NCBI GenBank assembly: GCA_003520455.1
Contig: DOUV01000741.1
Location: 1-24,074, forward strand
From: Chloroflexota bacterium
GTDB lineage: Bacteria > Chloroflexota > Anaerolineae > Ardenticatenales > Ardenticatenaceae
Direction: 5' to 3'
DNA length: 24,074 nucleotides
The translations under genes were made by a program, and so were the position numbers. The notes below the pieces were generated by a model. That model was not told the DNA's origin and did not search any database. It saw nothing but the letters and a program-made list of their open reading frames with translations. Below are positions 8,149-15,290 of this stretch, in pieces (the stretch's first letter is position 1; each line of letters begins with the position of its first letter).

Positions 8149-8216
8149 CACAGTAATTCCTTCTCATCACTCGCCTGGGCGGCCTGACTCAGTTCGTCCG
8201 GAGAAAAATCGGCCAT
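8148..8216 (-). CDS. Possible 22-residue leader peptide or remnant
   Basis: A short frame starts MADFSPDELSQAAQ and ends in TGA, overlapping the ATG of the broken zinc-ribbon gene as TGATG. It lies just after a terminator, so it could only be transcribed from a promoter between about 8217 and 8255, which I cannot identify. It may be a peptide or the tail of a lost gene. No family is recognised. Confidence 0.2.
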   Translation of the reverse strand: MADFSPDELSQAAQASDEKELL

Positions 8217-8254
8217 TGCCTCATCGTGCCTGTTTTCTGTTCGCTGGTTCAGAC

Positions 8255-8298
8255 AATAAAAAAGCCTCTACCAACGACATGGTTCGTTGGTAGAGGCT
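8255..8298 (-). terminator. Rho-independent terminator (- strand)
   Basis: A perfect 15-bp stem (8263-8277 with 8284-8298) around a six-base loop is followed, in minus-strand reading, by TTTTTTAT. It lies 26 bases after the stop of the gene ending at 8325 and should end the small two-gene unit at 8325-9166, separating it from the MutS-like region. Confidence 0.85.
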
Positions 8299-8324
8299 AT
8301 CAGCCGGACAATCCGGCAATTGTC

Positions 8325-8771
8325 TCAGAATGGTGAGCTGGTGAGCCTCATCACCTGTTGATTTGTTTTTGAATTGTACCAGAGCGAGTCAGGCTCTGGC
8401 AAATTAAGGATACAGGCCGTGAGCGCCCACAAAAGTCCATAGAGCGAAGTCCACTGAAAGGCGTCACTGGCGGTGTAGGCAATCACGTCGAATGCAGGTG
8501 GGCGACCAATGGCCGCCAAGCGGTTAGGTGGCGCTGACCTCATTGGATCGACAACCAGAACTCCGTCGCCGAGTCGCACGACCAGATTCGGGGGCTGTGT
8601 GACAACGGCCGAAGGGGCGGCCTCGAGTACACGCGCTATGAGCCTTTCTAGGATCCCCATCAAGCGAATGAAGATTTCCTCCTCGTTCGCTCTCAGCGAA
8701 TTGAGGATGACTGACTGGCCTCGTGTGTTCACGACCAACGTGGCGTCGCCGGCAAATTGGATGGTTGGCAC
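8325..8771 (-). CDS. Uncharacterised 148-residue protein
   Basis: No family is recognised. The N-terminal half looks soluble, with FAGDATLVVNTRG, a helical EEEIFIRLMGILERLIARVL and a strand-rich NLVVRLGDGVLVVDP. Near residues 100-120 it has a hydrophobic segment, FQWTSLYGLLWALTAC, encoded by a 63-base stretch that recurs at 11481-11543. The frame starts with GTG at 8771, with an in-frame TAA just upstream. A better start, ATG at 8787 with GGAGG eight bases before it, is in another frame, so a one-base shift near the beginning is possible. It follows the gene ending at 8795 and precedes a strong terminator, so the two genes probably form one transcript. Confidence 0.55.
   Translation of the reverse strand: MPTIQFAGDATLVVNTRGQSVILNSLRANEEEIFIRLMGILERLIARVLEAAPSAVVTQPPNLVVRLGDGVLVVDPMRSAPPNRLAAIGRPPAFDVIAYTASDAFQWTSLYGLLWALTACILNLPEPDSLWYNSKTNQQVMRLTSSPF
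8412..8474 (-). repeat. 63-base direct repeat, copy 1
   Basis: This stretch matches 11481-11543 at 60 of 63 positions in the same orientation. On the minus strand both copies encode FQWTSLYGLL[W/G]ALTAC. Similarity stops at both borders, so it is either a shared protein module or a small mobile repeat. Confidence 0.85.
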
Positions 8772-8794
8772 ATTTGGCTGTCGTTACGCATGGG

Positions 8795-9166
8795 TCAATC
8801 CTCCGGTAGGCTCTCGCCGATCAGGCGCTCGACCTGCTTGCGGGTCATCGGGCGCGACTCAGGGTCCGCAGTGAACTGGCCGCCGTCCCAGGCAAGCTGA
8901 ATCAAGTCATAGCTTGCATTGGCTCCACCTGCCTCGCCCGGCGTATGTTCGATCCATGTGGTTCGCGCCGTGTCCAGCTTGTATTGCCGGACGACTGCAG
9001 TCGTGATTGCCACAATTGCACTGGTGACACTCATGCCGGGGTTGTTCCTGGCCTCACTCAAGATGACCACGTTTTTGCGGGTAGTCTTGTAGATCCGGAC
9101 GCGACAGTGCGCCGTGACGCCGCCTATAGGATCTCTGTAGCGAAAGATGGTGTCCAGGGCCAGCAT
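8795..9166 (-). CDS. Uncharacterised 123-residue protein
   Basis: The protein begins MLALDTIFRYRDPIGG and contains RVRIYKTTRKNVVILSEA, NNPGMSVTSA, a helical IVAITTAVVRQYKLD and WIEHTPGE, then ends with an acidic tail PMTRKQVERLIGES. It resembles small hypothetical proteins in which a strand-rich N-terminus is followed by NPGMSVTN and an IEHYP-like motif, but I cannot name a function. I start it at ATG 9166, with AGAAGG about 11 bases upstream; a longer frame to 9328 has arginine- and proline-rich, non-coding-looking sequence. It probably shares a transcript with the 148-residue protein gene 23 bases downstream. Confidence 0.65.
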   Translation of the reverse strand: MLALDTIFRYRDPIGGVTAHCRVRIYKTTRKNVVILSEARNNPGMSVTSAIVAITTAVVRQYKLDTARTTWIEHTPGEAGGANASYDLIQLAWDGGQFTADPESRPMTRKQVERLIGESLPED

Positions 9167-9702
9167 AGATTCGTGCACCTTCTCAAGTCGTTGACTGACG
9201 ACAAGGCGACGGGTCAAGGTGTAGGCTGCTTTGTGGGGACTCGATCCAGCGGGCGGCTTGTACGGTGACGCTGGGATGATTCGACGACCCGTCGAGACGT
9301 TGCCAGCACCTCTTTGGCGAGCGCACACAAGCTTGTCGAGGTGTCTCGACAGCTTGGTCCTCTTACGTCGTCGCGCCCACTCTTGTGCAATCGGTGCCAG
9401 CAGTCATGTCCCCACCTGTACTTTTGTTCATTACAGGCCGAGCATAGATAGAACAGGACGTATTGATATGCCTCGCTCGTTGCAAGAGTCGTTCGGTACT
9501 ACTGGGCGCCCTCGCCTTTTGAGATGGAAGTCCCGCAGCCATGACACCTCGCCGCGCGTCGATTCGACTTGCCGGGCGGTCCCCGCTTGATTGATACTCT
9601 CCCGAGGTGAATTGTCGTGGGCCAGATTTTCGTTAACGAGACGTCGATAATACAAGATCGCCTCCCATCACGAGGACCGGGGAGTACGCTCTAGAACAGA
9701 TC
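9167..9702. other. Intergenic stretch, no supported gene
   Basis: Several short frames cross here but none has convincing codon use or a start site. A bulged inverted repeat (arms 9330-9341 and 9346-9356, around AAGCT and GTCGAG) is the only structure I can see; it has no following T tract. The promoter for the genes at 8325-9166 should lie here but I cannot place it. Confidence 0.4.
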
Positions 9703-9921
9703 TCAATCGTTCCCGTTACCAGCCTGTAGCGCGCTCTCCGTGTGACGCGCAAGCCAGTGTCGTAACTGCTCCGCTTCTATTCCCTCAAAGTGTAATGAGA
9801 GAATCTGACCTCCATGTGGAGCGGCAAACGCAACGTACAAGCCGCTCGCTTCAGAGGTTACGTAGGCAACTAAGTCCATGTTGATCGTCTTGTTCCCAAC
9901 TTGAATGAGTTTCACTATCAT
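9703..9921 (-). CDS. Uncharacterised 72-residue protein
   Basis: This small protein begins MIVKLIQVGNKTINMDLVAY and contains a LYVAFAAPHGGQ strand pair and a helical EAEQLRHWLARHT end. It looks like a compact alpha/beta domain of a kind common among small hypothetical proteins of filamentous bacteria; no function is known to me. AGGAG lies only one base before the ATG at 9921, so the GTG at 9915, two codons on, is better spaced and may be the real start. It lies downstream of a small helical frame (9993-10106) on the same strand. Confidence 0.55.
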   Translation of the reverse strand: MIVKLIQVGNKTINMDLVAYVTSEASGLYVAFAAPHGGQILSLHFEGIEAEQLRHWLARHTESALQAGNGND

Positions 9922-9992
9922 GCTCCTGTAGAAATCGCCTGGCGACAATCATTGGAACAGAAACCGGCACAAGGGCTATCGTCAACTCCAAT

Positions 9993-10106
9993 TCATGTGT
10001 TGGATGCGGCGCGGAGCAACTCCCTGGCAGATCTGCGCATTTCTGCGGCAATTTCTCGTTGCTTCTGTGCCGCTTGCCGTAGCGCCTCGGCTGCTACCAT
10101 GTCCAC
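9993..10106 (-). CDS. Possible 37-residue Ala/Arg-rich helical peptide
   Basis: A GTG at 10106, eight bases after GGAG, opens a frame reading VDMVAAEALRQAAQKQREIA and then AEMRRSARELLRAASNT before TGA. The pattern is a single amphipathic, coiled-coil-prone helix. It starts seven bases behind the stop at 10113-10115 of the preceding fragment, as in an operon. It could equally be the tail of a larger lost gene. Confidence 0.3.
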   Translation of the reverse strand: MDMVAAEALRQAAQKQREIAAEMRRSARELLRAASNT

Positions 10107-10112
10107 CGTAGA

Positions 10113-10343
10113 CTACTCCAGTAGTAGCTGCGCCCGGCGCTCGAAACACCAATCGGCGAAGGCTTTTGCGACCCACTTGCGCATCCGCCCAGCGGCTTGG
10201 TGAAAGACGCAGAGGTCGCCCAGCCGTTTGACCGCATCCAGCATCTCGATGCCGTCCAGATGCCCATCGGCGTCGGAGTCGGCAGCGATTCCCTCAGCCA
10301 GGTGTTCAATGGTAATTGTGGTCTCGTGGAACCGAGTCGACAA
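10113..10343 (-). pseudogene. Unidentified coding fragment after helicase
   Basis: The frame reads [53 protein letters not shown] and FERRAQLLLE to a TAG. Composition and codon use look like genuine protein, but the N-terminal residues overlap the end of the helicase remnant in another frame. It may be the 3' part of a gene that once followed the helicase, or a surviving piece of the same reading frame after a shift. The family is not recognised. Confidence 0.35.
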
Positions 10344-11009
10344 AGAACGTGAAATCCCAGGGCATCATCACAGCATCGCACTGCTCGGGTCGGTTGGGGT
10401 TCCAGGGGATGTCGTAGATGACGGGAATGTGACAGACCTGGAGGTTGATGCCCTCGCCGGCGGCCTCGGTCGCTCCCAGGATTTGGATGGCCCCCTCTCG
10501 GAACTACTGCTGAAAGGTGAGGTTGGCCGGACAGAGGATCAGGATCCACTCGACCAACCCGCATAGCCTTTAGCTCGCGGATCAGCAGGCCGGCCATGAT
10601 AGTCTTGCCAGCGCTGGCACCGTCCACCAAGAGGAAGCGCACCCGCGCCAGCTTGAGATTGTGGTCATAGACCGCGGGGAGCTGGTGCGTTAGCGGATCT
10701 ACACGCGAGATGGGAAGCGCAAAGTAGGGGTCGAACTCGTAGGTGATGCCGAGTGCGTAGGCCAGAAGCCTCAGGCGCAGGAGTTTGCCGTCGCCTGCGT
10801 GCGTAGGTGGCCGCTGTTTTGATGATGGTCAGCGTCTTGAGGTCGCCGGCTGTAAGCGTGACGTTGCGGAAGCGCTCCGACTGTGTCCCGACAAGACCGG
10901 CGACCCATGTTTCCTGGCCGATCAACCGGACCGTCTCGACACGCATCGGCTCGCTGAAGAGCGGGTTCTTCAGGATCTGGCCGATAGCGATGGGTGTGTT
11001 GGTGTTCAT
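10320..11009 (-). pseudogene. SNF2-type helicase, frameshifted and internally deleted
   Basis: The start at 11009 (MNTNTPIAIGQILKNPLFSE) and the next about 70 residues match the N-terminal region of large SNF2/DISARM-like helicases. After a frameshift near 10805 the frame resumes with LAYALGITYEFDPYF and reaches the Walker A-like GASAGKTIMAGLLIRELK (normally GAGKT). Another shift near 10563 leads to WILILCPANLTFQQ and a TAG. The sequence then jumps directly to motif V/VI-like residues, [12 protein letters not shown] and [12 protein letters not shown], without the several hundred residues that normally lie between. At least two frameshifts, one stop and one large deletion make it non-functional. 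The link to a defence system is a family-level analogy only; no drm-type partner or methyltransferase is present. Confidence 0.8.
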
Positions 11010-11218
11010 AAGGCAGTGGCATTCTCGCCGGGCCATTTCGTGGGCTGGCCACTGGGCCGAGTACGATCTCGTTCCTGGAGATACGACCCTCTCTCGCCTC
11101 TCACTCTGCTCCTCGCAGCTTTGGTGTAACGCCTCGGATGCTGAGGTCTCGTGACCAGGAGTCTAAGGGATTGGCGGGCGAGGGTTCTTCGCCTCGCCGC
11201 TCAGAACGCAGGAGTGCT

Positions 11219-11314
11219 TCAAGCTCGGTGCCGAAGAAGTCGGCCTACTAAGTCAGGGTGCATTCGCAGGAGTGCGGCAACCTCTTCCACCGTCATAAGG
11301 TCTTCGGGTTACAC
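11219..11314 (-). pseudogene. Excisionase-type HTH gene, broken
   Basis: After AAAGGAG the GTG at 11314 is followed at once by TAA, then the frame reads PEDLMTVEEVAALLRMHPDL and VGRLLRHRA to TGA. LMTVEEVAALLRMHPDTVRR is the classical start of MerR-like/excisionase-family DNA-binding proteins, which normally continue for about 60 residues with a wing. Here a stop at codon 2 and an early stop or frameshift leave only the first two helices. It lies directly downstream of promoter-like repeat copy 2 and between the decayed helicase and the tyrosine recombinase. Confidence 0.6.
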
Positions 11315-11341
11315 AGATTCACTCCTTTCGTTCGTACACAC

Positions 11342-11388
11342 CAGTCTATACCATTCCCACGACAAATCAAGCCGATACAGGGGTTTAC
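11342..11388 (-). promoter_or_regulatory. Dispersed promoter-like repeat, copy 2
   Basis: On the minus strand this contains CTTGATTTGT and GGTATAGACTGG, shared with 46-91. It is followed by an AAAGGAG ribosome binding site and the GTG of a broken HTH gene, which is why I read it as a promoter region. The apparent -35/-10 spacing is short, so a repressor operator or other conserved element is also possible. Confidence 0.45.
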
Positions 11389-11397
11389 GTCACACTT

Positions 11398-11545
11398 TTA
11401 GATGAGCCGGGTCGGCGGCAGTACGAACATGCTGGCGACCAAGGAGTTGACGCCGCCAAGCAAGAGCGTGATAGGCTGGAACAGGCCGTGAGCGCCCCCA
11501 AAAGTCCATAGAGCGAAGTCCACTGAAAGGTGTCAATGGCGGTAG
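11398..11545 (-). pseudogene. Membrane-protein 3' scrap
   Basis: The minus strand reads IDTFQWTSLYGLLGALTA and then, after a one-base shift, LFQPITLLLGGVNSLVASMF and VLPPTRLI to a TAA at 11398-11400. The joined sequence is strongly hydrophobic, as for one or two membrane helices at a protein's C-terminus. It includes copy 2 of the 63-base repeat shared with the gene at 8325-8771. The 5' part is missing; the recombinase stop lies 28 bases upstream. Confidence 0.4.
11481..11543 (-). repeat. 63-base direct repeat, copy 2
   Basis: This copy matches 8412-8474 at 60 of 63 positions, with the same coding frame for FQWTSLYGLL. It lies within a membrane-protein remnant next to the recombinase gene. 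Confidence 0.85.
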
Positions 11546-11572
11546 AAGTCTGGGAGCCCTTACTCCCGGGGA

Positions 11573-12631
11573 TCACTTCCGCTTCCGCTCTCGCCGCCGC
11601 TCCAGATCATCCAGCGCCTCCGACGGAGAGCGTCCATAGGTGTCGAGCTGATCGCGCAGCACCGCCGTCCGAGTATGCGCATACACCTTACGCGTCGTAG
11701 AAATATCCTGGTGGCCCAAATAGGCCTGTACCGACTCCAGCGGCATGCCCTCGTTGAGGAGTTGGGTCGCGCGGAAGTGGCGGAAGGAGTGGGGCGAGGT
11801 GCTGTCATGCAGCCCAAGCGCTCGCGCCGCCTCCTTGACCACCGTCCATAGCGTCCCACGGCCCAGAGGTTGGCCATGACCCCGGCCGTGGGAGATGAAA
11901 AGTCCCTCGTAACGATCGTTGCGCGCATCAATGTAGGCCCGGATCGCACGCATCGCGTCGGGGGTCAGCAGGATCACCCGTGCCTGGCCACCCTTACCGA
12001 CCAGGTGCACCTCGTCGACCCGTCCGTCCAACACCATCTCGCGCGTCAGGCTGGCGACCTCGCTCACCCGACCACCCGAGGCGTAGAGTGTGTGCACGAT
12101 CGCCCGGGCGCGCAGGATCTTGAGCCGCGCAAGTTGGCCCTGCGGATCGTCGCCCTGGGGGAGGGGCAACTTGTCATAATAAGTAACCACCAGCGGAAGC
12201 TCGGGATCAACCCGGCGGTGCTTGTAGGGTGCGGACCGCTTCCGTCCCTGGGCAGCTTTAAGGCGGCTTTGCGCTTTGCCGAGTTGAAAATCACGATCCA
12301 GCAGGTCCTTCGCATCCAGCCAGACGAGGAATCGCTGCATCGCAGACAGGTAGGTGCGCACAGTCTGCTGGCTCTTGTAGTGCCCGCTCAGCCAGATATA
12401 GAACTCTTCCAGAATATCATGCTGCAGGTGCGCGATAGGGAAGGGGGCTCCATCGCCCTTCGTGGAGCCCTGCTCAGCACCGTATTCGGCATAGTTCGTC
12501 TCCGTGAGAAAGCGCTGGAGCGCCACGAGCGCCCAGCGGTAGGTCTCGGCCGTGCGGGGGGTCTGGATGGTTGACAGGAACTGCTCACGCGCACTCTCAA
12601 GTGTCAGCGATTGGTCTGTATCGGCCATCAA
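11573..12631 (-). CDS. Tyrosine recombinase/integrase
   Basis: This 352-residue site-specific recombinase has an N-terminal SAM-like core-binding domain (about residues 10-110) and a C-terminal catalytic domain (about 140-335). The active-site residues are all visible: R188 in ASGGRVSEV, K213 in VGKGGQA, H281 and R284 in HSFRHFRATQLL, H307 in YLGHQDIST and the nucleophile Y317 in RKVYAHT. It resembles XerC/D-like and transposon-type integrases. It is intact, has its own promoter-like sequence and lies at the border between the decayed accessory genes and the hyp operon. No tRNA or attachment repeat is visible beside it, so whether it moves an element or acts on a plasmid-like dimer site cannot be told. 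ATG at 12631 is used; the next codon is also ATG. Confidence 0.95.
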   Translation of the reverse strand: MMADTDQSLTLESAREQFLSTIQTPRTAETYRWALVALQRFLTETNYAEYGAEQGSTKGDGAPFPIAHLQHDILEEFYIWLSGHYKSQQTVRTYLSAMQRFLVWLDAKDLLDRDFQLGKAQSRLKAAQGRKRSAPYKHRRVDPELPLVVTYYDKLPLPQGDDPQGQLARLKILRARAIVHTLYASGGRVSEVASLTREMVLDGRVDEVHLVGKGGQARVILLTPDAMRAIRAYIDARNDRYEGLFISHGRGHGQPLGRGTLWTVVKEAARALGLHDSTSPHSFRHFRATQLLNEGMPLESVQAYLGHQDISTTRKVYAHTRTAVLRDQLDTYGRSPSEALDDLERRRERKRK

Positions 12632-12684
12632 CCTGTGTCCTCTTTCGGCGGTTTTTGAACTTAATACGGATTAGGTTTAAAAGA

Positions 12685-12714
12685 TATAGAATCACAGAAA
12701 CAGGTCGATGTCAA
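12685..12714 (-). promoter_or_regulatory. Promoter candidate for the recombinase
   Basis: On the minus strand TTGACA (12709-12714) is followed after 18 bases by TCTATA (12685-12690) in an AT-rich stretch, about 55 bases before the recombinase start. The -35 box is perfect and the -10 box moderate. Confidence 0.6.
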
Positions 12715-12805
12715 GCACCGGCTGCTTCTCGTCAGCCTCAGTGCAGCCCGACCAGACTGTCCGGGCCCGGCGTGACGCTCCCCAAAGTTCTGACTTCACG
12801 AGCGG

Positions 12806-13888
12806 CTAGCAAATTCGCGGCAACGGGTCACCGACAAGCATGTCGAGCACGCGCGTGCCCCCGATGTCAGTCCGAAGGAAGACCATTCCCGGCGGTTCTG
12901 ACCGCACCTCGCCGATAATAGCCGCCTCACGAGCAAGTGGATGGGCACGCATAGCAGCCAGCGCGGTCGCAGCGTCGTCCGGCGCAACGACCGCGAGCAG
13001 CTTACCCTCGTTGGCAATAGTGAGCGGATCGAGCCCAAGGATCTCACAGGCGCCCCGCACATCGCGCCGCACGGGCACCGCCCGCTCGTCAAGTGCCACA
13101 GCCACCTCCGATGCCAGCGCGATCTCATTCAGAGCGGTCGCTACCCCGCCACGGGTTGGATCTTTCAGACAATGGACCCCCTCCCCCACCGCAGCCAGCA
13201 CATCCGCCACGAGCGTGTGAAGGGGCGCCGAATCGCTGTTCACATCGGTCTCAATGTCGAGCGCCTCGCGGGCCATCATAATCGCAATCCCATGATCACC
13301 AACCGGGCCACTGAGTAGGACCTTATCCCCCGGCCGGGCACAGGTCTGGCCGAGGGGCCAGGTCGCTCGAACGACCCCCACGCCAGCAGTGTTGATGAAC
13401 AGACCATCGGCCTTGCCGCGCTGGACCACCTTGGTATCACCGGTGACGATTGCAATACCAGCCTCGGCAGCGGCAGTAGCCATGGATTCAACAATACGGC
13501 GCAGGTCGGCGACGGGAAAGCCCTCCTCTAGAATAAAACCGGCCGAGAGGTAGAGCGGCTGGGCCCCGGCCATCGCCAGGTCGTTGATGGTGCCGTGGAC
13601 GGCGAGCGCCCCAATGTTGCCACCGGGAAAGAATAGCGGACTCACCACGTAGGTATCGGTGGTGAAGGCCAGGCGCCCGCCGGCGTCGAAAATGGCAGCA
13701 TCATCCATGGGATCAAGCAGCGGGTTGGCGAAGGCGGGCGCAAAGATTCCCTCGATCAGGTTATGAGTCGCCTTGCCACCGCTGCCATGGCTGAGCGTGA
13801 TCCGCTCGTCGCGCAGGTAGAACTTCCGGCGGCGGGCCAGGCGGACCCGCTCGATCTTGCCGAGGACAGAGTGGACATCAGTTTCCAT
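12806..13888 (-). CDS. hypE: HypE, hydrogenase CN-ligand synthesis
   Basis: This 360-residue protein dehydrates the carbamoyl group received from HypF to a thiocyanate on its C-terminal Cys, supplying the CN ligands of the [NiFe] centre. The family marks are all present: HGSGGKA (about 34-40) in the PurM-like N-terminal domain, FFPGGNIGALAVHGTINDLAM, SAGFILEEGF, IVTGDTKVV, the DPTRGGVATALNEIA motif and the C-terminal PRIC whose last residue is the reactive Cys. The start at 13888 (METDVHSVLGK) overlaps the upstream small gene by 11 bases; a longer open frame upstream is antisense-like sequence over that gene. It is the last gene of the hyp operon. The PRIC tail rules out selenophosphate synthetase. 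Confidence 0.97.
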   Translation of the reverse strand: METDVHSVLGKIERVRLARRRKFYLRDERITLSHGSGGKATHNLIEGIFAPAFANPLLDPMDDAAIFDAGGRLAFTTDTYVVSPLFFPGGNIGALAVHGTINDLAMAGAQPLYLSAGFILEEGFPVADLRRIVESMATAAAEAGIAIVTGDTKVVQRGKADGLFINTAGVGVVRATWPLGQTCARPGDKVLLSGPVGDHGIAIMMAREALDIETDVNSDSAPLHTLVADVLAAVGEGVHCLKDPTRGGVATALNEIALASEVAVALDERAVPVRRDVRGACEILGLDPLTIANEGKLLAVVAPDDAATALAAMRAHPLAREAAIIGEVRSEPPGMVFLRTDIGGTRVLDMLVGDPLPRIC

Positions 13889-14135
13889 CTGAGTCCGCCA
13901 GGCGCTTAAAGTAGAAGTAGACGAACGGCGAATCGGTGAAGATGGCGGTAAGCTCCCATCCATCGGCTCCCAGGGCGTTGAGCTCCGCTTCGGTGGGGGC
14001 ATCCTCTTTTGCTAAGTTGCGCGCAAGTTGCTTGTACGCCCAGACGAGCTCGTCTCTGACGTAGACGATCGGCGGCTGAACTGGCTCACGCAGAGGCGGG
14101 TCGAGATAACCCAAGTAGCCGAGAGAACGATTCAT
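13878..14135 (-). CDS. DUF4177-like small protein between hypD and hypE
   Basis: This 85-residue protein has a C-terminal half of the form LNALGADGWELTAIFTDSP followed by VYFYFKR, the pattern seen in DUF4177-type small proteins (LN..G..GWEL, then a hydrophobic FKR strand). The N-terminal part reads YLDPPLREPVQPPIVYVRDE. It overlaps the hypD stop as ATGA and runs 11 bases into hypE, so it is almost certainly co-translated with them. Its role in hydrogenase maturation is not known to me. No catalytic motif or cysteine is present, which suggests a structural or regulatory accessory role rather than metal handling. Confidence 0.8.
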   Translation of the reverse strand: MNRSLGYLGYLDPPLREPVQPPIVYVRDELVWAYKQLARNLAKEDAPTEAELNALGADGWELTAIFTDSPFVYFYFKRLADSDGN

Positions 14136-15277
14136 GAGACAACCTCCGATTCCAAAATTCGAAGCCGATGACGCTCGGCTGCCATCGAATAGCGACCGTA
14201 GTTAAAGTAGGCCGCACAGGCTCCCTCGGACGAGACCATACAGGTACCAATCGGCGTTTCCGGCGTACAGGCCGTTCCGAAGACCTTGCACTCCCAGGGC
14301 TTGATGACCCCTTTGAGGACCTCCCCGCACTGGCAGGCCTTGGGGTCAGCAACCCGAATCCCCGGCACTGCAAAGCGCAACTCAGCATCCCACTCGGCAA
14401 ACTCAGGGCGGAGTTTGAGGGCACTGTGAGTGATGAAGCCCAGCCCACGCCACTCGAAAAACGGGCGCAGTTCCATCGTGCGCGCCATTGCCTCTAGCGC
14501 CTTCACGTTGCCCTCCGAGCGGACGACCCGTGTGTACTGGTTCTCGACTTCGGCCCGCCCCTCATCGATCTGGCTCACAAGCATGTACACGGACTGAATT
14601 ATGTCGAGCGGTTCGAAGCCGGAGACGACGACCGGCTTGCCGTAGCCCCGGGCGATAAAGGTATAGGGTCGCAGACCAATGACCATACTGACGTGACCCG
14701 GGCCAATAAACCCATCCAGCCGCAGGTCCGGTGAATCCAAAATCGCCTTGATAGCGGGGATGATCATCACGTGGTTGCAGAAGACCGAGAAGTTTTTGAT
14801 CCCCTCAGCCTGCGAGCGCAGGAGCGTCACGGCGGTTGAGGGCGCCGTGGTCTCGAAGCCAATCGCGAAGAAGACAACATCGCGGTCCGGGTACTGACGG
14901 GCAAGCTTGAGGGCATCCAGCGGCGAGTACACAAACCGCACATCGGCACCCTCAGCCTTAGCATCCAGCAGGCTGCCCCGGGAGCCCGGCACGCGCATCA
15001 TATCGCCAAAGGTCGTGAAGATGACGCCATCGGTTCGAGCGATGGCCACGGCATCATCGATGCGACCCATCGGGAGCACACAGACCGGACAGCCAGGTCC
15101 GTGGATCAGGTCAATGTTGCCCGGCAGGACGTCCTCGATGCCGTGCTTGTAGATGGTGTGGGTATGACCCCCGCACACCTCCATGATCTTCAAGACCCGG
15201 CCTGCACTGAGCTTCTCGATCTCGGCGGCGACACGATGCGCAGCACCCGCATCGCGATACTCATCCACAAATTTCAT
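14132..15277 (-). CDS. hypD: HypD, Fe-S scaffold for Fe(CN)2CO assembly
   Basis: This 381-residue protein works with HypC to build the Fe(CN)2CO unit. The conserved motifs are intact: EVCGGHTHTIYKHGI (C35), HGPGCPVCVLP (C63 and C66), FFAIGFETTAP, and the C-terminal Fe4S4 ligand region with CQCGEVLKG, PWECKVFGTAC and GTCMVSSEGACAAYF. The start at 15277 (MKFVDEYRD) is the usual HypD beginning; residues in the longer frame to 15397 overlap the SIS gene and look spurious. The gene follows the second SIS gene by 13 bases and overlaps the DUF4177-like gene by ATGA. Confidence 0.98.
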   Translation of the reverse strand: MKFVDEYRDAGAAHRVAAEIEKLSAGRVLKIMEVCGGHTHTIYKHGIEDVLPGNIDLIHGPGCPVCVLPMGRIDDAVAIARTDGVIFTTFGDMMRVPGSRGSLLDAKAEGADVRFVYSPLDALKLARQYPDRDVVFFAIGFETTAPSTAVTLLRSQAEGIKNFSVFCNHVMIIPAIKAILDSPDLRLDGFIGPGHVSMVIGLRPYTFIARGYGKPVVVSGFEPLDIIQSVYMLVSQIDEGRAEVENQYTRVVRSEGNVKALEAMARTMELRPFFEWRGLGFITHSALKLRPEFAEWDAELRFAVPGIRVADPKACQCGEVLKGVIKPWECKVFGTACTPETPIGTCMVSSEGACAAYFNYGRYSMAAERHRLRILESEVVS

Positions 15278-15290
15278 TGCTTTACCCCTA

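Noticed and set aside
10320..11009. Functional DISARM-type defence helicase
   Set aside because: Frameshifts, a stop and loss of the central helicase motifs make it inactive, and no partner genes are present.
11573..12800. Attachment site beside the recombinase
   Set aside because: No tRNA 3' end or matching direct repeat flanking the gene could be seen, so an integrated element cannot be delimited.
12806..14002. Selenophosphate synthetase (SelD) for the hypE gene
   Set aside because: SelD and HypE share the PurM-like fold, but the C-terminal PRIC and the hyp context identify HypE.
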